Below are positions 1 through 5,961 of a stretch of 8,012 bases of DNA, piece after piece. This DNA comes from Blautia sp. GTDB lineage: Bacteria; Bacillota; Clostridia; Lachnospirales; Lachnospiraceae. Each line of letters begins with the position of its first letter. Position 1 is the first letter of the stretch. The translations under genes were made by a program, and so were the position numbers. Location of the stretch: positions 1 through 8,012 of the forward strand of contig JAFOJB010000144.1 in assembly GCA_017420455.1 (NCBI GenBank), written 5' to 3'. The notes under the pieces were generated by a model. That model had not been told where the DNA came from. It saw nothing but the letters and a program-made list of their open reading frames with translations, and did no database searches.

Positions 1-10
1 CATGTGTGAC

Positions 11-16
11 AGGAGG
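11..16 (+). promoter_or_regulatory. Ribosome binding site that decides the regulator's start
   Basis: A perfect AGGAGG lies only 2 nt before the ATG at 19 but 8 nt before an in-frame GTG at 25. The 8-nt spacing is close to ideal, so GTG 25 is the better start. The ATG at 49 has no SD of its own. Confidence 0.6.
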
Positions 17-24
17 AGATGAGA

Positions 25-780
25 GTGACCAGTGTATTTACCGTGGATATGAATGAATATCTTCCTTTGCGGGATGTGGTATTCAATACGCTTCGCCAGG
101 CGATTCTGAAGGGAGAGCTGAAAAGCGGTGAGCGGCTTATGGAGATGGAGCTGGCGCAGCGTCTTGGCGTGAGCAGGACTCCGATCCGGGAAGCCATGAG
201 AAAGCTGGAGCTGGAAGGACTTGTCGTGATGATACCGCGGAAGGGAGCCCATGTGGCAGGGATCACCGAGAAGGATCTTTCGGATGTGCTGGAGGTGCGG
301 ATCACCCTGGAGAGCATGGCGGTGGAGAAGGCATGCCGGAATATGGATGAGGAACAGATCGGCCGGCTGAACCTTGCATCGAGAAATTTTGCCCATACCA
401 TTCAGGAGGGGGATGTGACAAAGCTTGCGGAAGCGGACGAGGCTTTTCATGAAGTCATTTACCAGGCCTCCGGGAACGCCAAGCTCATTCAGGTACTCGC
501 CAACATGAGGGAGCAGATGTACCGCTACAGGCTGGAATACCTGAAGGATGAGGAGGCAAGGGAACAGCTTCTTGCCGAGCATCAGGAGCTGGTAAGCGCC
601 ATCCGCGAAAGGGATGAAAGGAAGGCAAAGGAGATCACCTTCAGCCATCTGGAAAACCAGAGACAGGCGATCCTGCGGACCATCCGGAAGGAGCAGCAGG
701 ATATCGGCAGGCAGAACGGGAAGGAGCAGCAGGAGAACGGCCTTCAGAATGGGAATGCGCAGCAGAATACCGGCCGATAG
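25..780 (+). CDS. GntR family transcriptional regulator, FadR subfamily (FCD domain)
   Basis: This is a cytoplasmic DNA-binding repressor or activator whose operator binding is normally changed by a small acid bound in the FCD domain. Numbering from the ATG at 19, residues about 15-80 form the winged helix-turn-helix, with the classic signature SRTPIREAMRKLELEGL beginning at S52. Residues about 85-215 form the all-helical FCD domain. The metal-binding set looks complete: D140 and H144 (DEAFH), H188 (EHQEL) and H210 (SHLEN). This is the family's usual metal-plus-carboxylate pocket. The start was set at GTG 25 because of SD spacing; ATG 19 would add two residues. The final 30 or so residues are a Q/N/G-rich tail made of degenerate 11-residue repeats, outside the normal fold. 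A 141-nt gap with no terminator separates it from murI, so co-transcription is possible. The ligand and target genes cannot be told from sequence. Confidence 0.93.
   Translation: MTSVFTVDMNEYLPLRDVVFNTLRQAILKGELKSGERLMEMELAQRLGVSRTPIREAMRKLELEGLVVMIPRKGAHVAGITEKDLSDVLEVRITLESMAVEKACRNMDEEQIGRLNLASRNFAHTIQEGDVTKLAEADEAFHEVIYQASGNAKLIQVLANMREQMYRYRLEYLKDEEAREQLLAEHQELVSAIRERDERKAKEITFSHLENQRQAILRTIRKEQQDIGRQNGKEQQENGLQNGNAQQNTGR
691..777 (+). repeat. Degenerate 33-bp tandem repeat encoding the regulator's Q/N-rich tail
   Basis: Two 33-bp units (691-723 and 724-756) and a third partial unit (757-777) run in phase with the reading frame. They encode EQQDIGRQNGK, EQQENGLQNGN and AQQNTGR. Each unit opens with a CAGCAG core. 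The tail lies after the last FCD helix, so it is probably disordered and may vary in copy number between strains. Confidence 0.7.
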
Positions 781-921
781 TACCGGAGAAACCTGTATGC
801 AGGGTATAGCGGCGCTGAAAACGCCATAACAGATGAGAAAGAAAAGGTCCCGGGGAAAGTATCCGGCCGCAGGGCGCGGCAGGATGACGGTTCTGGCGGG
901 GAAAGGAGTTTACTTCGAGAT

Positions 922-1743
922 ATGAATATAGACAGAAATGCGCCGGTAGGCGTATTTGATTCGGGAATAGGAGGGCTTACGGTAGCGAGGGAGATCATGC
1001 GGAACCTTCCTTCGGAAAAGATCGTATATTTTGGAGATACCGCCAGGGTACCTTACGGAAGCAAATCAAAGGATACGGTGCTGCGCTATTCCAGACAGAT
1101 CGTGCATTTTCTGAAAAACCAGGGAGTAAAAGCCATTGTGGTCGCCTGCAACACGGCCAGTGCCCTGGCGCTTGGAGATATCAAGAAGGAGCTGGATATC
1201 CCGATCATCGGCGTGATCGACGCAGGAGCCAAGGTGGCGGCAGCAGAGACAAAGAATAAGAAGATCGGGGTGATAGGAACAGTCGCGACCATCGACAGCG
1301 GCATCCACGAAAGAGTCCTGAAGGAACTCTGTCCGCAGGTTCAGGTGATCGGGAAGGCCTGTCCTCTGTTCTGCCCGCTGGTGGAGGAGGGCTGGCTCCA
1401 TGATGACGTGACCACGAAGGTAGCGGAGAGATATCTGGAGGAGCTCAAGGTATGCGGGATCGATACACTGATTCTTGGCTGCACCCATTATCCTCTGATC
1501 CGTTCCACCATCCGCGAGGTGATGGGAGAAAATGTACGTCTTGTCAATCCGGCCTACGAAACAGCCCTGGAGCTTCGGGACCTGCTTTCGGAACTGGATC
1601 TGACGGGGCAGGAAAATGCCCAGGAGGAATTTCCATACCGTTTTTACGTCAGCGACCTGGCAGAAAAGTTCACGGATTTCGCGAATTCGATCCTGCCCTA
1701 TGATGTGTCCATGACCCAGAAGATCGATATAGAAAAATACTGA
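922..1743 (+). CDS. murI: Glutamate racemase
   Basis: The enzyme interconverts L- and D-glutamate in the cytoplasm, supplying D-Glu for the second position of the peptidoglycan stem peptide. It is a 273-residue aspartate/glutamate racemase with two pseudo-symmetric halves. Visible motifs are VFDSGIGGLT (D13, S14), GDTARVPYG (D39 to G46), VACNTAS with catalytic C76, and LGCTHYPL with the second catalytic cysteine C187 followed by H189. The length fits the family (about 260-280). No other in-frame start lies between the AAGGAG at 903-908 and ATG 922, so the SD spacing is a long 13 nt. The stop is 42 nt before the DUF1934 gene, a close arrangement suggesting one transcript. Both catalytic cysteines are present, so the gene should be active. 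Confidence 0.97.
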   Translation: MNIDRNAPVGVFDSGIGGLTVAREIMRNLPSEKIVYFGDTARVPYGSKSKDTVLRYSRQIVHFLKNQGVKAIVVACNTASALALGDIKKELDIPIIGVIDAGAKVAAAETKNKKIGVIGTVATIDSGIHERVLKELCPQVQVIGKACPLFCPLVEEGWLHDDVTTKVAERYLEELKVCGIDTLILGCTHYPLIRSTIREVMGENVRLVNPAYETALELRDLLSELDLTGQENAQEEFPYRFYVSDLAEKFTDFANSILPYDVSMTQKIDIEKY

Positions 1744-1785
1744 CAATACATCGCCGGCAAAGCATGTGCTCTGTGGAGGCAGAAT

Positions 1786-2289
1786 ATGAAAAAGGATGTA
1801 CTGATTTGCGTGAAAGGGCTTCAGATGCTGGATGCGCAGGGAGACGAAGAGCCCATAGAAATCATTGTACCCGGGGAATACTATTTCCGTGGAGGCAGTC
1901 ATTATCTGCGTTATGAAGAGATCCTGGATGATTCCGGCCAGCTTACGACCAATTATGTGAAAATGTCACAGGACGCCATGGAAGTACGGAAAAAAGGACT
2001 GGTAAATGTACACATGGTCTTCGAGCTCGGAAAGAAAAATATGGCTTATTATACCACGCCCTACGGCACCATCCAGATGGGCATCGCGGCAACGGGGCTG
2101 GAGTTTCATGAAGAGGAAGCTTTTGTCTGTATGAGAGCAGAGTATGCCCTGGATGTGAACGAGCAGCATGTGGCAGACTGCTGCCTGGAGATCCAGGCCC
2201 GGGAGAAGAACCCGGAAAGCACCGCAGAAGACCAGGATCCTTTTTTTCTGCGGGACAGAGGAAGACAGGAGGATGGTCCTTTTTTCTGA
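1786..2289 (+). CDS. DUF1934 domain-containing protein (YwiB-like beta-barrel)
   Basis: A 167-residue soluble protein with no signal peptide or membrane segment. The N-terminal strand MKKDVLICVKGLQ, the EYYFRGGSHYLRYEE segment and the TPYGTIQMGI segment fit the DUF1934/YwiB family, which adopts a small calycin-like beta-barrel. Its biochemical role is not established. GGAGG at 1775-1779 lies 6 nt before ATG 1786. It follows murI by 42 nt; in many Clostridia a DUF1934 gene sits near murI, which supports the call. The family core appears to end near residue 138 (LEIQARE). Residues 140-167 are an unusual charged tail ending EDGPFF, and about the last 11 codons lie inside an inverted-repeat element, so the natural C-terminus was probably altered by that element. 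Family assignment rests on pattern recognition without a profile search. Confidence 0.82.
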   Translation: MKKDVLICVKGLQMLDAQGDEEPIEIIVPGEYYFRGGSHYLRYEEILDDSGQLTTNYVKMSQDAMEVRKKGLVNVHMVFELGKKNMAYYTTPYGTIQMGIAATGLEFHEEEAFVCMRAEYALDVNEQHVADCCLEIQAREKNPESTAEDQDPFFLRDRGRQEDGPFF

Positions 2290-2380
2290 CAGAAGGAGAG
2301 GAGAGAAAAACCGTTCCTCTGTCTTCCTGTCTTCGACATGAGACAGGGAGACAGGACAAAAGAACCGTCCCTCTGTCTTT
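2253..2380. repeat. Composite inverted-repeat element (REP/MITE-like), non-coding apart from its left edge
   Basis: Three related copies of a word of the form GACAGAGGGACGGTTCTTTT can be read: one on the + strand at about 2264-2283 and two on the - strand at about 2305-2323 and 2358-2377. Between the last two is a strong stem-loop. CTGTCTTCCTGTC (2319-2331) pairs with GACAGGGAGACAG (2342-2354), with one G-U pair, around the 10-nt loop TTCGACATGA. The left copy lies within the 3' end of the DUF1934 gene. A second small direct repeat, TCCTTTTTTTCTG at 2238-2250 and TCCTTTTTTCTG at 2277-2288, borders it. I recall similar ACGGTTCT/AGAACCGT palindromes scattered in clostridial genomes, but cannot confirm that here. 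There is no transposase in the window. Confidence 0.6.
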
Positions 2381-2395
2381 CTATCGCATAAAAAA

Positions 2396-2437
2396 CGGAT
2401 AGGGGAGCAGGAATGCTCCTCTATCCGGTCTGTTTTT
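2396..2437. terminator. Bidirectional intrinsic terminator between convergent genes
   Basis: CGGATAGGGGAGC (2396-2408) and GCTCCTCTATCCG (2415-2427) form a 13-bp stem with a 6-nt loop and one G-U wobble in the + transcript. It is followed by GGTCTG and five T's (2433-2437). On the - strand the run of A's before 2396 reads as a U-tract, directly after the hairpin. It sits between the + DUF1934 gene and the - membrane-protein gene and can serve both. Confidence 0.88.
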
Positions 2438-2457
2438 AATATAAATTCTGCTTTTCT

Positions 2458-2916
2458 TCAGCTGGCTTTTTTCCGGAGCCTGTCCACCAGGCCTTTGATG
2501 CCTTTCCTTTTCGGTTCCGGTTTTTCCAGAGAACCGCGGATTCCCTTTACTCCTACGATATAAAGACCACTGACCTCTGCCTTGATCTCCTTTTTCAGCG
2601 GGATCAGGTCGAAGATCTTTTCATCTGCGATGAAGATCATGATTTTGGGACCGACCTTGGCTTTGACAATAGGAAGTTTGGAACGGCGCATCAGCCGGGG
2701 TACCTGGTCGATGACCATCTGAGGAAGACCGGATTCTTTGACAGGCATTCGCTTTTTGTCGATGACAAGCATGGATACCGTCTGTTTGGCCGCCTCGATC
2801 TGTGCCTGCTGCTCTTCCTGCTTTTTCTGTGTTTTTTTGCCGAAGAAATAAAGCGCTATGAGGGCGCCGATGAGAACGACAAGAATTACCAGAAGGACTA
2901 TGGTTACTGTGCTCAT
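2458..2916 (-). CDS. Small membrane-anchored protein of unknown function
   Basis: I do not recognise a named family. The 152-residue product starts with a single strongly hydrophobic helix (residues about 4-25, V/L/I-rich). A basic GKKTQKKQ stretch follows, which by the positive-inside rule puts the rest in the cytoplasm. Residues about 27-48 are a Q/E/K-rich probable coiled coil. Residues about 48-130 look like a small alpha/beta domain (SMLVIDKKRMPVKESGLP, PKIMIFIADEKIF, SGLYIVGVKGIRG). The C-terminus is very basic (KPEPKRKGIKGLVDRLRKK). The start is well supported by AAGGAGG (2924-2930) 7 nt before the ATG. It is a one-gene transcript with its own promoter, opposite in direction to both neighbouring groups, and ends at the shared terminator. 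The intact frame and good signals make it a real gene. Confidence 0.85.
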   Translation of the reverse strand: MSTVTIVLLVILVVLIGALIALYFFGKKTQKKQEEQQAQIEAAKQTVSMLVIDKKRMPVKESGLPQMVIDQVPRLMRRSKLPIVKAKVGPKIMIFIADEKIFDLIPLKKEIKAEVSGLYIVGVKGIRGSLEKPEPKRKGIKGLVDRLRKKAS

Positions 2917-2956
2917 GGGAAATCCTCCTTACCATTTTTCGTATGACGTGAAGATT

Positions 2957-2985
2957 ATTTTATCATCTTTTCCGCGGATTGGCAA
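2957..2985 (-). promoter_or_regulatory. Sigma-A-type promoter for the - strand membrane-protein gene
   Basis: On the - strand TTGCCA (2980-2985, 5 of 6 to TTGACA) and TAAAAT (2957-2962, 5 of 6 to TATAAT) are separated by exactly 17 bp. Transcription would begin near 2950, giving a leader of about 34 nt with the SD. Confidence 0.75.
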
Positions 2986-3025
2986 TCCCTGAGGGGAAAG
3001 CATTGAAATAATTTTTTATATGGTA

Positions 3026-3054
3026 TGGATATTTTTTCTTATAGACGTTATAAT
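3026..3054 (+). promoter_or_regulatory. Sigma-A-type promoter for the lipoprotein deacetylase gene
   Basis: A perfect TATAAT (3049-3054) lies 17 bp after TGGATA (3026-3031, 4 of 6 to TTGACA), in an A/T-rich stretch. The expected start near 3061 leaves about 138 nt of untranslated leader. It is divergent from the - strand promoter; the two -35 boxes are about 40 bp apart. Confidence 0.7.
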
Positions 3055-3060
3055 GAATGA

Positions 3061-3198
3061 GGAAATCTGCTTTGATGACGCGGAAGGGTAATCTGCTTTC
3101 ACAGATTAGCGCCCGAAAGGCAGAAGAAAGATCACCATAGGGAGCCGTGCGGGATATTGATGCATGGTTCTCCGAAGAGGGAGGATGGTAAGAGGGGT
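3061..3198 (+). promoter_or_regulatory. Structured 5' leader, candidate cis-regulatory RNA of unknown class
   Basis: Just after the predicted transcript start, TCTGC (3066-3070) can pair with GCAGA (3120-3124). This closes a domain that holds a 7-bp hairpin, TAATCTG (3089-3095) with CAGATTA (3102-3108), and a small GCC-CGAAA-GGC hairpin (3111-3121). The word AATCTGCTTT occurs twice (3064-3073 and 3090-3099), so either copy could pair with CAGATT at 3102-3107, giving two exclusive folds. GAGGGAGG at 3177-3184 is a possible SD region downstream. No U-tract terminator is present, so any control would act on translation or stability. It matches no riboswitch consensus I can recall. Confidence 0.4.
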
Positions 3199-4602
3199 AT
3201 GAATAAAAGAATATGCGGAAGGGGACTTCTCTTATGCGGCATTGCTTTGGGGATGGCTTTACAGTTGGGGGGATGCAAGGTAGAGGTTCTGCCTTTTCAT
3301 GATAAGGTATTCCCTTCCGGAGAACAGTCGTCGGGGGTCAGGGCCTCTGAAATAAGGCCGCCGGCAACGCCTACGCCGACCCCGGAGCCCACGCCGACGC
3401 CGCTGCCTGTTCAGCCGGTCCTGGATGAAGCCGGTAGAATGGCGGCACAGTATGACTACGATGGAGCGCTGCAGTATCTGAAGGGACAGACGGAATATCA
3501 GGACAGCCAGGAAATTCAGACTGCCGTGACAAAATACCAGAATATGAAGGATGTGTGCCAGGAATATCCCCTGGAACAGATCACCCATATTTTCTTCCAT
3601 ACACTGGTCTGCGATAACGCGAAGGCCTTCGACGGGGATTCCGATGAGGGAGGCTATAACCAGGTTATGACCACCATACCGGAGTTCAACAGGATCCTGA
3701 ATATCCTATACCAGAAGGGGTATGTGCTTGTCAGCCCGCATGATATGATGTCGGTGGATGGAAACGGAGTCATGCACCGGGAAAAGATCATGCTTCCGCC
3801 GGGGAAAATACCGTTTGTTCTGTCGCAGGATGATGTAAGCTACTATCATTACATGGATGGGGACGGTTTTGCAAGCAGGCTTGTGGTTACAGATACCGGC
3901 GAAGTCAAATGTGAATACATCGAAGACGACGGCACGGTTTCCGTCGGAAATTATGATCTGGTACCCATCGTAGATGAGTTTGTGAAGCTGCATCCAGATT
4001 TCTCCTATCATGGGAGAAAAGGAATCCTGGCAATGACCGGCTACAACGGGGTTCTGGGATACCGCACGGATATCGCCTACAAAACAGGGGAAAACCTGCA
4101 GGAGAATCAGCGGGAATTTCTGGACAGTCATCCGGATTTTGATTTTGACGCGGAGGTGGCACAGGCGGCGAGAGTCGCGGATGCCATGAAGAAAAACGGC
4201 TGGGAGTTCGCCAGCCACACCTGGGGACACCGGAACGCGGCCACCTCCAGCGCAGAAGAGCTTCAGGCAGACAACGAGAAATGGGAGGCCTATGTGGCAC
4301 CGGTTCTCGGAAAAACAGATATGATCGTCTTTGCCTTTGGCGCGGATATCGGGGGCTGGGAGCCGTATTCCATGGACAACCCGAAGTTTGCGTATTTTAA
4401 GAGCAGAGGATATCATTATTATATGAATGTGGATTCCAGCCAGTACTGGGTCCAGGCACAGGAGGGCGGGCTTTTCCTCCGCCAGGGAAGAAGAAATCTG
4501 GATGGGTACCGTATGTATTATAATCCGGAGCTCCTGGAGGATCTGTTCGATGTAAGCGAGGTATGGGATTCGGATCGTCCAACGCCGGTACCGCCCATGT
4601 AA
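3199..4602 (+). CDS. Lipoprotein with atypical NodB-like polysaccharide deacetylase domain
   Basis: A probable metal-dependent deacetylase of a cell-surface or extracellular glycan, lipid-anchored to the outer face of the membrane. From ATG 3199 the product has 467 residues. A lipoprotein signal peptide (NKR, then a hydrophobic core) ends in lipobox LGGC with C26. A P/T-rich linker follows (residues about 52-70, PTPTPEPTPTP), then a helical stretch (YDYDGALQYLKG...). The catalytic region starts near ITHIFFHTLV. SQDDVSYY supplies a D211-D212 pair and SHTWGH supplies H340 and H344, the expected Asp and two His metal ligands. About 128 residues separate these motifs, against 49 in the canonical deacetylase downstream, and the TFDDGP and RxPYG forms are absent. 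A TTG/ATG start near 3157-3160 would add about 14 residues ahead of a normal lipoprotein signal and is less likely. The SD is modest (GAGGGAGG, 14 nt upstream, or the GAGGGG next to the start). The substrate is unknown. Confidence 0.88.
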   Translation: MNKRICGRGLLLCGIALGMALQLGGCKVEVLPFHDKVFPSGEQSSGVRASEIRPPATPTPTPEPTPTPLPVQPVLDEAGRMAAQYDYDGALQYLKGQTEYQDSQEIQTAVTKYQNMKDVCQEYPLEQITHIFFHTLVCDNAKAFDGDSDEGGYNQVMTTIPEFNRILNILYQKGYVLVSPHDMMSVDGNGVMHREKIMLPPGKIPFVLSQDDVSYYHYMDGDGFASRLVVTDTGEVKCEYIEDDGTVSVGNYDLVPIVDEFVKLHPDFSYHGRKGILAMTGYNGVLGYRTDIAYKTGENLQENQREFLDSHPDFDFDAEVAQAARVADAMKKNGWEFASHTWGHRNAATSSAEELQADNEKWEAYVAPVLGKTDMIVFAFGADIGGWEPYSMDNPKFAYFKSRGYHYYMNVDSSQYWVQAQEGGLFLRQGRRNLDGYRMYYNPELLEDLFDVSEVWDSDRPTPVPPM

Positions 4603-4693
4603 GAAGATGCATGCACCCCCGGCATCCTGGCAGTAACGAAAGGTGCTTCTGGCACTGGAATCATGAATTTTTAAAACAGAAAGGATCAACAAA

Positions 4694-5920
4694 ATGAAAA
4701 AACGAATTGCACTGGCAGCTATGGCACTGGGACTTATGATGAGCACAGCGGTATCCGCGGACGAATTCCGTATCGTATCTGTGGATGACGCCGCCAGCTG
4801 TGTGAAGCTCGGGACATACAAGGGCATGGAACTGGAGAAATTGATCGTGGAGGTCACCGATGTGATGGTCGATACCCAGATCGAGACGGAGCTGCAGTCC
4901 AGACTGGTGGAGGTTTCCGACGCGACAGCCGAGGATGGAGATACCACCGTGATCGATTTCGTCGGAAAGAAGGACGGCGTGGAGTTTGAAGGCGGTTCAG
5001 CCACCCAGTATACGCTGGTCCTGGGAAGCGGCACCTTTATCCCGGGCTTTGAAGAAGGCGTGATCGGCATGAAGGTTGGAGAGACAAAGGATCTTGACCT
5101 GACCTTCCCGGAGTCGTACGGTAATGCGGATCTGGCAGGGCAGGCAGTGGTGTTTACCGTGACGCTGGATGCCGTTAAGCGTATGCCGGAGCTTACCGAT
5201 GAGTGGGTAAAGGCCAATACGGATTCCAAAACCGTGGAAGAATATAAAGAAGCGGTCAGGGCAAAGCTTAACGAACAGGCGGCTGCATATTCGGAGGAAA
5301 ACCTGAAGACGACAGCCTTTGGAAATGTATATGACGGAGCCGAGGTCTCAGAATATCCGGAAGCAGATATTGAGAAGGAAAAGGCAACAGCGCAGGAGCA
5401 GATCGAGAATTACGCGAAATGGTCTTCCATGACTCTGGAAGAGTTCCTGGAATCACAGGGAATGACTCTCGAAAGCTTTGAGGAATACAAGCAGGATTAC
5501 GCGGAGTTCAAGGTAAAACAGAATCTGGTCGTACAGGCGGTCATCGATGCGGAAAAGCTCAGCATGGAGGATGAAGCCTCCAAAAAGATCATCGACACCC
5601 TGCTGGCGAGCTACCAGGTAGAAAACCTGGAGAATCTTGTAGAATCCTATGGAGAGACTGCGGTGCACGAGACAGTAGCGCTTCTCCGTGTGGAGCAGTT
5701 CCTTGTGGACGAGGCAGTCATCAAAGAGGTGACCCAGGAAGAGGCAGCGGCAGAGGCGGCAGCACAGGCAGATACCGCAGAAGAAGCCGGTGAAGCAGAA
5801 GAAGGGTCAGAAGCACAGACAGAAACAAAAGAAGCAGCGGCAGAAACAGCAGAAGCGGAAACAGAAAAGGCTGAGGCAGCGGCTGATGAAGCAGCAGCCG
5901 GGGCAGAGGATAAGAAATGA
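4694..5920 (+). CDS. Exported trigger-factor-like FKBP peptidyl-prolyl isomerase/foldase
   Basis: It probably catalyses proline isomerisation and assists folding of proteins outside the membrane. Residues 1-22 form a Sec signal peptide (MKKR, hydrophobic core, VSA before D23); there is no lipobox cysteine, so release or loose attachment is expected. Residues about 40-80 resemble the linker end of trigger factor. Residues about 81-162 are an FKBP domain (DGDTTVIDF, FEGG, LGSGTFIPGFEEGVIGMKVGE, FPESYG, LAGQAVVFTVTLDAVK). Residues about 165-345 match the helical trigger-factor C-domain (PELTDEWVKANTD, VEEYKEAVRAKL, EEFLESQGMTLE). The N-terminal ribosome-binding domain is missing, replaced by the signal peptide. 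Residues 348-408 are an acidic E/A-rich low-complexity tail. AAGGA lies 8 nt before the ATG. It sits between two envelope deacetylase genes, 91 nt after the first and 41 nt before the second. Automated pipelines may label it tig, but it cannot be the ribosome-bound chaperone. Confidence 0.9.
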   Translation: MKKRIALAAMALGLMMSTAVSADEFRIVSVDDAASCVKLGTYKGMELEKLIVEVTDVMVDTQIETELQSRLVEVSDATAEDGDTTVIDFVGKKDGVEFEGGSATQYTLVLGSGTFIPGFEEGVIGMKVGETKDLDLTFPESYGNADLAGQAVVFTVTLDAVKRMPELTDEWVKANTDSKTVEEYKEAVRAKLNEQAAAYSEENLKTTAFGNVYDGAEVSEYPEADIEKEKATAQEQIENYAKWSSMTLEEFLESQGMTLESFEEYKQDYAEFKVKQNLVVQAVIDAEKLSMEDEASKKIIDTLLASYQVENLENLVESYGETAVHETVALLRVEQFLVDEAVIKEVTQEEAAAEAAAQADTAEEAGEAEEGSEAQTETKEAAAETAEAETEKAEAAADEAAAGAEDKK

Positions 5921-5961
5921 ATCTCCAGAAAGGATATCTTTAATGGGGAGGAGAGAAAGAA

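Noticed and set aside
1..9. Possible end of an upstream gene (CAT GTG TGA).
   Set aside because: Two codons and a stop cannot support a gene call, although an upstream gene in the same run is plausible.
1066..1902. A 278-codon open frame on the - strand opposite murI and the DUF1934 start.
   Set aside because: It lies fully antisense to murI with both catalytic cysteine motifs on the other strand, and the product is low-quality, Cys/His-rich sequence typical of shadow frames.
3066..3124. Resemblance of the leader to a hammerhead ribozyme (TGATGA and GAAA) and to the glutamine riboswitch (GACG-GAAG...CCGAA).
   Set aside because: The hammerhead core C of CUGAUGA is a T here and stem II does not pair next to GAAA. 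The glutamine aptamer's conserved GACGGAAGUAGG is not matched. Kept only as an unassigned structured leader.
4651..4668. TGGCAC before the foldase gene, resembling the -24 box of a sigma-54 promoter.
   Set aside because: The required GC-containing -12 element at the right spacing is absent (TCATG instead), and no sigma-54 activator is nearby.
4603..4693. Search for a terminator or promoter between the lipoprotein and foldase genes.
   Set aside because: Only a short 4-bp hairpin (GTGC/GCAC at 4643-4655) with no adjacent T-tract and no convincing -35/-10 pair were found, so read-through is assumed.
3706..5229. A 507-codon open frame on the - strand across the deacetylase and foldase genes.
   Set aside because: It is antisense to two genes with clear domains and good SDs, its product has no recognisable domain, and it spans their intergenic gap. 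It is a shadow of codon bias on the coding strand.
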